Shown: one piece after another, positions 1-10,801 of the stretch | Position numbering within the stretch: the first letter of the stretch is position 1 | How the letters are laid out: each line of letters starts with the position of its first letter | Assembly: GCA_018894105.1 (NCBI GenBank) | Contig: CM032125.1 | Span: 35,573,032-35,637,031 of the forward strand | Direction of reading: 5' to 3' | DNA length: 64,000 nt | DNA from: Jacaranda mimosifolia | Lineage: Eukaryota; Streptophyta; Magnoliopsida; Lamiales; Bignoniaceae | Position numbers and translations under genes: made by a program | Notes under the pieces: model-generated | Seen by the model: only the letters and a program-made list of their open reading frames with translations | What the model was told of the DNA's origin: nothing | Databases searched by the model: none

Positions 1-1530
1 TTCATATTTCGCCTTAGGCCTCAAATTTTATCAAGATGGCCCTAGTATGACCTCAAGACTCAGAAGTATAAAATGATCATTCACAAAGTCAACAACCATA
101 ATTATAATGTTCCAAACTTCCGTATATCAAATGTATATACATATATGAACCGCTCGCATGTTGCCTGAATAAGCTATATATGGAAACTTGCACTTTTTTC
201 AAAATAAAAGTAATAAATTAGCGCTGCATTTAATACGAGTGACAACTAATCATGCCTAATTTGGCCCGATAAAATTAGGGGCTATTTGAACAAATTAGGT
301 TGAGATTATAGTAACCAAAATCTTTCATCCTTGTTTGATTCAATAGATTGTTCAATGCTATTTTATCAAATTCCATGTTAGTCCTCAATTTTTTACAGCT
401 TTTAAATTTTGGAGGAGGGATAATTCCATCCTTTTTTATTTTAATTCATATTGGTAATTAGATTATAATCTCTATCCCAATCCAAAAATGACAATGACGC
501 CAATTGGATGAATAGTGACAGGCTCGACCTGTCACTATACTTTTGTACATCAAACATGGTATTGATAGAGATTGAAAGGGTTAGTCATATCTAATAGCCT
601 ATATCAAACACAGTCTAGAGAAATAACAATTAAATAACTTGGGTATCCCCTACCAATGGAGTTAGCTTTGACTATATTATTCTCAAATGAATCAGTATTA
701 AGCTCCTCATCATCACTCTTTTGGGACATTTTCTTTGTTTTACTGGACCAAAACAAGACCAAGAATCAGCTGCGGTTGCTGGATTTTGTGTTGCAAATTA
801 TGGATGGAAAAGGCTCCCCAACAAGTACAGCTTTACAAGAAGGAACAAAAAATGCAATCATGTTTCTTTGATTGAAATATTGCTTGTGAACCAATCGGCT
901 GAGACTAGGTGAGAATGATATTTTGTAAAAGTTCCACGTCCGCATTTAATAAACATGTGGGCTTTTTTTTTTTTTTTTTTTTTTTTCCAAAACAAAAAAG
1001 GAACAAACAATAAAACAAAATGAACGAGCATTGAAAGAACTTGAAAATTAGGGAAAAGAACAAATAAATTTTAGAAAAAAAAAAAACAAAAGAAAAAAAT
1101 TACAAGCCTGTGAAGGTAATACATAAATCGTTCTCAATTCATAAGTGGTGCTAGCACGCAGTGTAGAACTATGCCAAAACTTCCTGTTGGAACAAATGAT
1201 TTGTAATAAAACACATTTAAGGGATTCAAGTTTACAATAGAAAAAATAAATACTAATTGTAAATCTTCATCACCAAAAGTGAACAACATGGAGAGAATCC
1301 TTCATATATGTTAGAAATGGTACTGCAAAACATGCTTTGCAGGGATGGAGATCAGCAAAAGTATGGAATATGAATTCAAGGACTAGAGATACATATACTT
1401 TGCCAAGGATTGATCGTAAAGGACATGGATATCAAGAACTAATGCTGCAAAAGAATATGAATGATAACTGATAATCGCGCTGCAAAATAATATGCATGAT
1501 AACTGATAATCGCACTCTAAAGGTGGTAGC
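1..1530. repeat. Segmental duplicate, intron-like part of the tandem unit
   Basis: This stretch is closely similar, base for base over long runs, to 60866-62100 plus 63829-64000, and partly to 53240-54020, 54976-55062 and 56590-56780. A short piece also recurs at about 32320-32385. It holds no convincing ORF; the small open frames near 656-912 lack recognisable protein features and are not kept in the other copies. By position it looks like intron between the exon at 1684-1859 and a terminal exon of the type seen at 31439-31771, both on the - strand. A poly-T run lies at about 963-986. The identity as intron is inferred. Confidence 0.7.
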
Positions 1531-1683
1531 CAACAATATGAAAATATGTCTAGAAAAAATTATACATGCAGTAAATATAATATCGTAGATGCATCCTTTA
1601 CACTGAACAGAGTGCTGTAATTTAATGTTATCTATTTCTCAGAGACATAGCAATGGTTCATCAGCAGATTCATATATGTGCAC

Positions 1684-1859
1684 CTTCTGACACGTCACTA
1701 AAAATCTCATCCCTCAAATGCATGTCAGCATGAGACTTCTTTTTTGGCCCAACAAGGCCAAGTTGCTTGAGTTTGTGAGTAACCTGAGAAGCAGAAATTC
1801 TGCCAGTGTCGTCAAGCACATTAGCAGTCATGTAGATGCACCTCTTGTGATCTTTAAAC
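1684..1859 (-). pseudogene. Isolated internal exon, possibly TIMELESS-like
   Basis: On the - strand a 176-bp open segment is bounded by an acceptor (AAG before G at 1859) and a donor (GT at 1683-1682). It encodes a basic, charged stretch including TANVLDDTGRIS, QVTHKLKQLGL, GPKKKSHADMHLRDE. The pattern of a short acidic turn, then a helix ending in KLKQLGL, then a lysine cluster reminds me of the C-terminal part of plant TIMELESS (Tof1/Swi1 replication-fork protection) proteins. That name is from memory and tentative. No neighbouring exons are intact: the next - strand sequence is the duplicated intron (1530-1). To its right lie transposon LTR sequence and an RLP fragment, so this is most likely a stranded exon of a duplicated gene end. 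Confidence 0.45.
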
Positions 1860-2045
1860 CTTCAACACATTACATACTTCAACTTCAGATTCTATTTATT
1901 TTAGCCAAAAAGCGGACAAGTAACATTAGGATGGACATAGCTAGAAAGCACTTACTTTATCAATCAAAAGCCAGTCCTGTATCATGTATCATCGGATATT
2001 CCACTACCATCATTCCAACACAAATGTAATAAATCTAGAGGAAAA

Positions 2046-2516
2046 TTTGTAATTCTCAATTTAAAAAGAAGAAAAAAAATAAAAAAAAGAAAATGAAGAT
2101 TCAAGAATGGTCAAGAAGTCAAAGAAAAATTCAAAAAAAGTCAAGGGAGGTTAAATGAGGAAGTGGACAAGTTGCTTTTTGCCTCTAAGGAGATAAGGTT
2201 GGAGAAGCCAAGTTCAATTTTAATTCATCTACCAAGAAGCAAAGTTCAATTTTACTTCTTCTACCAAGAGAAGGATATGGACTTGTGTAGAAATTGTGGT
2301 ACCTATATATACGTGTGTAGTATGCACTTGAAAAGAAGAATAGAAGTGCAAAGAGAGATGGATGTAAGAAAAAAGAATGAAAAACATCTTGTAGCCAAAA
2401 TTATTTCAAAGTTGTATTGCATAAACTTTGAAAAAATAATGTAATATTTCATTGTTACATAAATCTTATCATCCTAATTATTGATTCTCTCTCAAATCAT
2501 AAATTTACACCCAACA
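2046..2516. mobile_element. LTR retrotransposon end fragment
   Basis: The last ~150 bp (about 2370-2516) match 46262-46411, both ending in ACACCCAACA, a typical LTR 3' end (…CA). To the right, RLP coding sequence resumes abruptly at 2517. The left boundary is not clear; 2046 is approximate. The 93-codon open frame at 2163-2444 has low-complexity composition and I do not regard it as a gene. Confidence 0.5.
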
Positions 2517-3092
2517 ATTGGTATCTCTCAAGTTAGAATCGCTCAAATCAAGTAGAGACAATGAAGATAGATGCGAAAGCCAGTCAAGGTTCTCAAACAC
2601 CAGTTTATTTCCCCCAAATTTAATGCCATCAGATTGGTAAGGTTCCCCAGCTGATGAGGAACACCCCCATAAAAGCTAGAATGCTTAGTATTCAGGTGTT
2701 GTAAGTTCTTTAGGAAACTAGTGAAATTTTGGGATTTGATCATATCCAAAGTCATTCCAACTCAAGTCCAAATCATTCAAATAATTCAACTCATGCAGGG
2801 TGTCGCTAATCTTACCTCCCAAATCACTGAGTTGGAGACCAATTACATGACCCATCTTGTTGCTACACATTACACCATTCCATTGACAGCATTCCTTTTC
2901 GGCATCTTCACTTCCCCACGATGAGAGATTGCCATTCTCATCTATAAGGTCTTGCTTGAACGTGAGAAGAGCTTCTCTCTTCTTTGTTATGCACTTCAAT
3001 GCCCCAAATATAGAATTGTACTGCAGGCAATGTGAAACAAGGACAAAAAACAATAGCAATAATATAACAATTAATTCTTTTTAATTGATCAT
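2517..3092 (-). pseudogene. LRR receptor-like protein, 5' fragment
   Basis: This holds the N-terminal ~190 codons of an RLP closely related to the intact gene at 10715-13786. The ancestral start at 3092-3090 is kept, but codon 4 is a stop (TAT to TAA); a downstream ATG at 3059 lies inside the signal peptide. The LRRNT with its Cys pairs (ECCQW and the following VMC) and the first LRRs are readable. A frameshift follows near 2730-2755 and another near 2565. The sequence ends at 2517 at the inserted LTR end. The rest of the LRRs, island and membrane domain are missing; a possible remnant of the 3' tail is at 9735-9835. It is a dead gene. Confidence 0.85.
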
Positions 3093-3840
3093 CTTTTTTT
3101 TTTTTTTTTTTTTCCAGTATCAGTGATTCAGGAGATGAAAAGCGCTCAAGGCTAAATATATAAATTATAGTTTAAAAAGTTATAGCTTTCTGGAATTCTC
3201 TTTAAAGTTTGAGAAAAATGGTGGTGTATTAGTTACATATAAAGACTAGCATTTATAGTAGCATTTCTCCAAAGTCCTCAACTTATAAAGGAGGCAGCCC
3301 ACTTGATTTGACTCTGTGCTCGATAGTCATGCCATCTTTAATAAATGTGGATATTGTCCACAATAACAAAGACAGGTTCATAATTGCTAATTTCTTATCT
3401 CATACATCTTAGTTTGTGAAATTACAATTGGAAAAACTAGGCATTGATCTATGTTCAACTGCTCAGAAAACAATGACATCTCATTGCTTAGGAAAATTAC
3501 TAATCTCTACATACATTCTAGGTAGCCGCCTCACGGGTCCAGTGGAATTTAAGGCTCTTTAGTAGAGTAGACTCTGAGTGAGTCAAGGTCTTTGCGTAAA
3601 AACGAGTAGATGGTGAGACTGAAGAGCATCAGCCAGTAATTCATGACGTTAGTAATTGAAACCCTTTTTAATGTTTTGTCAGTCTGATGAAACATAGTCG
3701 TATTTAAGATAAACAGGGAACAAAGATGGCCATTTTTAGGACAAACAAGAACACAAACTCCTGACAAGTTTAGACTTGTGAGGAATGAGGGGAGACCGAA
3801 GTCTTCAGCAAACGTGAACAAAAGGGACTTCCATACATCA
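3093..3840 (-). promoter_or_regulatory. RLP upstream region (relic promoter)
   Basis: It is homologous to the upstream regions of the other RLP copies (13787-15310, 30300-31400, 50866-51990). A TATA-like element (TATAAATG on the - strand, 3251-3258) sits at the position where the other copies have TATAAATA. A poly-T run at about 3094-3114 separates it from the start codon. The downstream gene is a fragment, so this promoter has no intact target. Confidence 0.6.
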
Positions 3841-3903
3841 GATTTTGCTCATTAAGTGCACTTAGGCCTGTAAATGGGTAGGATATCACCCAACCCACAT
3901 CCA

Positions 3904-3939
3904 TCTATATCTATATCTATATCTATATCTATATCTATA
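3904..3939. repeat. (CTATAT)n microsatellite
   Basis: There are about six tandem copies of a 6-bp unit, directly followed by TCTATACTACCTATAAAAG, which resembles plant Helitron 5' ends. Confidence 0.9.
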
Positions 3940-6900
3940 CTACCTATAAAAGTACGAATGTGTATGATGGTTTCTTCCTTTTCATGTGAAGACAAAAATA
4001 TCCCTATTTAATGAAAGTTTTATATTTAATATGTACAGATTAGTGATAAATTATAATTAATATTAATAAATTATTAAATTAGATTTATATAAATAAATCA
4101 CATTTATTATCCCTTTTGACTACAATTATGTTCATTAGAGAGAGAACACAAAATTTTGAGTATCAACGGCCAATCATTCATCCAAATCAATTAACTATTC
4201 AATGGATGATTATTGGGATTGATGGTAATTATCAATTATCAATTATCAATTATCAATTATTACCCACAAAAAATCTGCATGCATATGACCAAAAATTCCT
4301 TTCAGTAAATGTCATTTTTATGGGGTTATAATTGCAATCACCGCCACTTAACTTTGTCCCAGGGCATGCATACGTAATATTTTTAATATGTGTAGTAGAG
4401 TGGTAAATTATAATTAAATTATTAACTTAGGTTTACATATATAAATCAAATGTATGTATAAATATTTATATTTATATAAGAAAATATAGTTATAATAAAT
4501 TATTTTATTGAAGCTTCAAAATTCTACATTTATACTTACCAATTTTTGACTGAAAAAAATATAAAAGGCTAATGATCAAACATTTTATTGTTGAGAAATT
4601 TCTGTTCCGATTGCACCTATTTGTGGTAATTCAGATTTTTTTATGTCTTTTGAGTTATATACACATTTTATTTATTACAAGCATTACTAATGAAATTTAT
4701 TTTGAACTTAAATTAAATTAAATTTGTGAAAAAAAAAATTATTAAATTAACTCTATCAATTTTTTCATCTTGGCACACACACATGCGCGCACACACACAC
4801 ACACGAATTAAATATAAATATATTGCATTTATAAAAATATGAATAGATACATTTTATTGGATATAAAATGTTTGATGAATCATGTGCCACCATTCATATT
4901 CTACGAATGTATCCGCCAAATACATAATATATAATCTAACAGTCAAAAGCCTTTTTGAAAAAACGATTAACTATCCAAATAAACTAACTATTTAAATACA
5001 AAATATATATCCGCCAAGCATTAATGAAAATCAATTAATGATCCAATGAATGATTGTCTAGATTCATGGTAAGATATAAATTTGACTTGTTAAATGTATA
5101 TACATTGAATGTACATACATCAAATGTATATATGTTTTATTTATTACATGCATGCATCACTAACTAAATTTATCTTAAACATTAAATTAAATAAAACTCA
5201 TAAAAAAAGTCACTAAATCAATTCTAAAGTATTGCATTTACTATATATGGATTAGTGTTAAATTATAATTAAATTGTTAAATTAAATTTATTTGTAAATT
5301 TCTCTTTATTTCATTATGCTATCGATTTGAAATGCTTTTTTATGGGTAATTTATTTGTTAATATGTTTTAAATTCCATTTATTTTTTATGGGTCAAATTT
5401 ATATACATTTTATTTGTTATATGTATGCATTACGAATTAAATTTATTTTAAATTTCAATTAAATTAAACTCATAAAAAAATTCACTAAATTAATTCTATA
5501 GTATTTCATTTAACATATGTGGATTAGTGGTAAATTATAATTAAATTCTGCAATTGAATTGATGTGTATAAACTATACTTATTATGCCTTTTGACTTATA
5601 TATACATTTTATTTATTACATGAATTACTAATTAAAAAAATTATTTTAAATTTATATTCAATTAAACTCGTAAAAAGTTTCACTAAATTAAATCTATCAA
5701 TTTTTTCATCCTAACAAGCACATATACATTAAATATAAATATATCACATCATCTTTATAAAAAGTATTAATATATAGATAGTATATCAATGAATATATTT
5801 CACTAGATAAAATATTCTATAAATCACGTGCACTGTTCATATCTTATGATTATATTTGCCAGATACATAGTATCTAATATAATAGTCATAAATCTCTATA
5901 AATATTGAATAATATATTTATTTTAAACAATGAATTGCATTTAAAAATTTCATCTATAGTTTATATTAATACATGACATGATTCATGAATCTACCTTCAT
6001 GTTTAATTCTCTATAATAACTATGTTAAATTCATTAAGTCAATTTTTCTACTTACCAATCATATACTATATGTATTGAAATTTATTCTTCTATCGACATA
6101 TTTACTTAGACTCATAGAAAACAACTAAATTAATATCAATTAATTAAATTAGATCCCATCTAATGAGACTATAATTATCACTTGCTACATATGATATCAT
6201 GATAATTGCTATCAAATTACATTTATTTTAGTTAGACACATATAACATAATAATAACTACATTGAAATTAATTAGAAAATACTCAATTGATGAGGAAAAA
6301 ATGTGTCTTCATAAATATGTCATGAAGATGTTCTTTTTAAGTTCTCCATTAAAAATAAAAAGAGAAAAATATTTATTATATATCAAAGTATGTGTTCAAT
6401 TAAAATATAATAGTAAATTTAATGTGAATATAATAAAAAGAAATAGATCAAGTCATATAGTTACATCATTAAAAAAATTCAAAATTGATGAGGAAATAGG
6501 ATATTATTTTATAAATATATTCATACAAATATGGGATTAAAAAGAGAATTGTATTTGTTATATAACTAAATAGGTGCCAAACTCAAATGTAATGGTATAT
6601 ATAGTATGATAATGAAAAAAGGATAAACTAAGTCTTATTCAAATTTTCTTCTTTTGATTTATTTACGCATGTATTTATTTATGAAATATATTTTGGTTAA
6701 TTCTTACATTGAGATATCCACAGCTATTTTCTTAGTAAATAATAGCAAAAGATGCTTTTATAGTATGTCACAAATATGAGAAAATTTTGGATTCCTACTT
6801 ATTTAAGTTAAGAGACAAAAAAATCAATTAAAAGAAAATTAATATGTAATTTATAACGCTGTTAGAAGCTGTAAAAAAGAACCAAATAAAATCTTTTCTC

Positions 6901-9730
6901 TTAAAATGATAATGAGATATTACTAACTTTCAATAAATTGTAATTAAAATATAATAAAATAGAAATATATATAATTTTATTTAGATATATATATACATAT
7001 AATTTTATATTTTTCAAATAGCCCTGTGCAAGATTAAATTAAATTTGTTATTTTGGGCATCATAGAGGATGAGGAAACCCTTGGAAGATCATATTTGGTA
7101 TAACTCAACTAATCATATGGCAAAAATTCTTACAATGTACATTAATGATGCGATAATATAATTCATTCATTATATAATTGACTTGAATCTTTCATATTTA
7201 ATTCAAACTTGAATTGTTTCAGAAAAGATGTATTGTTGGATTGATAATTATGTTATTTAAATTGTTTAAAATTAGAAAGTGTAAATATATATATTAGTTT
7301 TAGTAATAACATGAATATGACATTGTGAAATGTTTTCATTTACGAAATGATTTGGAAGATAAACAAATACATTTCACCAGATAAAATTTCATATTAATCC
7401 ATGTGTCACCATCCATACCCTATGAAGTATATACCGACTAGGTAGGAAGTATATATAAACTAAATACATAATATTCAACAATAATTTTTTTTTTATTTCT
7501 TGTATTACCAAACGTTAAGTAATTAATAAGATACAATTATTTCAAATGAAGAAGTTACTTTTAATAAATTTATGTCACATTATATTAATTGCCAACCTAA
7601 TTCATAATTCAAATCTTGCAAAAATATGCATCAGCATAGTAATCTTTTAATCAAATATTCTTCACACATTTTTTTACCAACAAAAATTTATAGAATAATG
7701 TAATATTCTTATTTGACATGATGACATTTTAAGGTCTAAAACTAATCAGAATTTAACTTCCACCTTTTTAGCTTGCCTAAGAAGAGAATACTTTTATTGA
7801 AAAGTGGGAACAAAATCGTTATGGATAAACAGTACGGTCGCACACCTAAATTATTTCTTCTTTCTAATTTTATATCAAAACAAGTCATCCATTAAAAACC
7901 TAATATTAAATAAGTAATAATTTTTTTATTAAAATTTAAAGGGAAATAATTTATAGATTACTCTAAATTATTCTCAAATCATATCTTTGTTTTTCTTTTA
8001 TAAAATAACAATTTAAATTTATTTTTTTAAAAATTCAAACATAATAAGTAGGTGCACATGCTTATAAATTTTCAATAAATAAAAAATTAAAAAAATTAAA
8101 TTAAAATAGAATAAAAACTTTCAAAAATTCAATTTATGAAATTTTAAAAATAAAAGTTTATTAAAATACCACCCAAAAATAAAATAGTTCAATAATTTTG
8201 GCTACTATTATAGTCATTAAATTGTAAAAAAACACAGATAAATTATATCTTTTAAATATGAAGCTCTTCAAGATATATTTTATTTCAGTAATTTTTCAAT
8301 TTACATATTTTCATTATTCCATTTTTCAAGAAAAAAGTTTCTTAAAATGGTAATGTATCAATAAATTTCTACCGTGAATTCAACTTCGTATAAATAATTT
8401 GTATTGGATATTTTGGTGTATACTTAAAACATTATCATATATGATTATTTAGAAAAATTCACCTATATTTTAAATATATGGACATAATTTCTAATGCCAT
8501 TTTATAGCATATGTGTTTCAATAATGAAAACTAGATCGGATAAAGAAGAAATATATCATTCTAAGTATTGCAAAGAGTCAAGAATACATAACTAAAAACT
8601 TAAGGGCCTCCCCCAAAAAATGAAATCAATTAAATCATCAATGAAGCAAAAACATATGGAACAACGAGTAGCACCTCTTCCTGAATTGTAGCTTTTGATG
8701 AAAAAGAGTTAGTTTCTAAATAATGCAATTGTCAGTATTTGTCCATTCAATATCTTCTAAGATCACAAATGATGCTTATCAATCAAAAGGTCACTAATTG
8801 TTAATAAAGATATACTTTATAATTTTAAATAAATATCATACATGCCGACAAAAAATAGTTATATGCGAAAAAATTTAAGTCTTAATCCCATTGTTTTGAT
8901 TAGATTTGATAATTTATGATGCTCGAAATTTATGAAATAAGTAAGATACTTAATTGCATCATAACAATGTTGTAAAATTTGAATATGAACCTCGCATATT
9001 TAATTATGGTAATAGAAAAACTAGCTACACTTATTCAAATGTCAAATAAATTGCATAAGTTGTTCAGAGGTCATGAACTTCTAAAAAAATATTTGAGTTT
9101 TGAATTACATATTCTCTTTTATCTTATTTTGTGTAAAATTAGATAAAATGTTTGAATCTGCAAAGGATGGAATTTATATCTTTCAACACAAGGCATGCTA
9201 TATCATAATCTTCTAGGACTTATTCCAAATGGAAATGAGCTTGGTACCTTTCAGTTTTATTTTTGTCAAAGCTAAATATGAGCTTTGGAATAGAATGAAG
9301 ATAGTAGGAAATCATACTTATGATTAGAAGCAATTGTGAAGAAACTTACAAAATTAATCAAGATAAATCTATATGCAAAAATCTTTAGAAGCTTATAGGA
9401 TTACCTTTCAATGAATGACATTCAACTTTATATCTCAAAAAGCATGAAATTAGACAAATGTGTTATGGCAATTTAGGTTCAAGGGATAGTCATAATATAT
9501 TAGCAGAATGAGATGTTGCTGTCGATGCACATTGAAGACATAAACACATAAGAACATATTATTATGGATGTGACAACCTATTGTAACACCCATTTATTTT
9601 CCCAAGGGATGATACAATATGTCACATTAAAAAACAATTTCAAAACATTCGATAATACAACTCAAAAGAATGAATCTCTCGTAATGACCTCCAATGTGAA
9701 TCGAATAATGCAAACAGAAAATCCACGTTC
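3936..9730. other. AT-rich region without genes; degenerate repeats, possible Helitron start
   Basis: This 5.8-kb stretch is very AT-rich and holds no supported gene. It begins with a Helitron-like 5' terminus (TCTATACTACCTATAAAAG at about 3935-3953), but I could not find a convincing 3' hairpin plus CTRR end. Between about 4600 and 5720 a ~110-bp module (rich in TTTATTTATTACATG followed by CATAAAAAAATTCACTAAAT-like text) recurs four times in diverged form near 4660, 5140, 5405 and 5590. A heptamer (ATCAATT) repeat lies at 4231-4260 and a short (AC)n run at about 4785-4804. The 92-codon frame at 6262-6540 is Lys/Ile-rich as expected of AT-rich noise. Confidence 0.5.
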
Positions 9731-9734
9731 CAAT

Positions 9735-9835
9735 TAAATAAAAGGATTGTCGAGTAATTGAATTAGATATACATATACTGGCATGTAATTGAATATATCA
9801 ATCTCTAATCCAATAAAATATACATTTGTCCATAA
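9735..9835 (-). pseudogene. RLP 3'-tail remnant
   Basis: About 100 bp resemble the 3' tail of the RLP coding region (compare 10773-10880): the motif GTAATTGAATTAGATATAC is shared almost exactly, and CAATCTCTAATCC recurs. It joins directly to WD40-gene sequence at about 9860. It is probably the other end of the RLP copy whose 5' fragment lies at 2517-3092, with the middle lost and other DNA inserted. That link is inferred. Confidence 0.45.
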
Positions 9836-9859
9836 GATTTTCAATAAATATTTTCACGA

Positions 9860-10300
9860 GTTCCCACTTCTTTTCAATTTTTCTGAATGCAGTCCCTATT
9901 CTTCCTGGTAAAGATCCACGAGCAATAACCTCATTGATCAGCTTCAATCGCAATGGATATTAAAGCTTTTAGCAGCTGATGCAACTGATGGAATATTGAT
10001 TCATATGTTTGGATATCCTTTTCCTCGTCTTCTACATAATTTATGTTGTTTGTCTTTTTATCATGATTTTGTTATGGCATAAAATTACTTAATTCTTGTT
10101 TGCAATCATTATGCCACTAATGTGTCTTGTGTGCATGATGTCTGCCTACAGAGTTAAACTCAGGCTCACCGAGCTCGCAAATATGTTTAAATGCCTCCGC
10201 ATATCAGAGTCATGTGTACAGAAGTGGGTTGTCTTAAAAATAAAGAGTGCAAACTCTACAAGTATAAATGAATTGATAATATGGGAGAACTAATGCTTCA
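9860..10300 (+). pseudogene. WD40 (WDR91-homologue-like) gene fragment
   Basis: A degraded copy of one exon (acceptor CAG before TCCCTATTCTTCC at about 9890; compare 20784-20888) encodes the relics of PGKDPRAITSLIS and DGILIHMFG, with stops and frameshifts (for example TAA after the NGY remnant). The intron that follows is shared with 20889-20960 and 17870-17910. The last 150 bp (10090-10270) is flank shared with 17930-18110, 32610-32790 and 47500-47650. No function is left. Confidence 0.65.
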
Positions 10301-10714
10301 TTTGTGAGAAAATCAGATTGTATAAGTTTATTATTTGCTTGTATGAACGATTGAATATACGTACTTAGATGATTTAAGGAAAAGAGAGGTTTAAAAATAG
10401 TGATGGTATGTAGAAACAAAAGAAAGAACTTCATATGGCTAAGCACTGCACTTTTGATTGTAGAGGAAACAACTCTCAATTCTAAAATGCTGAACAATTT
10501 TTCTACTCTTGGAGCACCAGAAGAAGGCATCCTCAATTGTATACCTGCCACCAAATTATCAATAGAGTAAACAAGAGGTTTTGAGCTTAGAAATGCGAGT
10601 AAATATCATTCCAACAGAGTAATACAAGAGCCAAAAGTCCCTCCAATTTGGACTTGCAAACTATTGTTAAAAAAGGGAAAAAATAAATAAATAAATAATT
10701 GAGAGGTTTAGATC
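10301..10714 (-). other. 3' region of the intact RLP gene with conserved splice acceptor
   Basis: On the - strand, a candidate 3' splice site (TTTGGTGGCAG then GTATAC, exon starting at 10544) is kept as AG at the matching place in three of the four other 3' flanks (about 18355, 33050, 47855) but is changed near 27235. With the donor at 10801 it would make a 257-bp intron. The 106-codon open frame at 10234-10554 overlaps this exon and is likely untranslated. Confidence 0.5.
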
Positions 10715-10801
10715 TTATGTGAATTCAAATGATGCAAGAAGACAAATCCCCCTTGTAACTAAAACAAAAAGATGTCGAATAATTGAATTAGATATACTTA
10801 C
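10545..10801 (-). other. Predicted intron at the RLP C-terminus
   Basis: The donor GTAAGTATATC follows Asn995 of the RLP and the acceptor GGTGGCAG ends at 10545. Splicing would be in phase 0 and add V-Y-N then stop (10533-10535), replacing the last 28 residues of the unspliced frame. The 998-residue product is inferred from splice signals; the unspliced frame ends at 10715. Confidence 0.5.

Noticed and set aside
6262..6540. 92-codon open frame in the AT-rich region
   Set aside because: Lys/Ile/Asn-rich composition as expected from random AT-rich DNA; no domain, no paralogue, no splice or promoter context.
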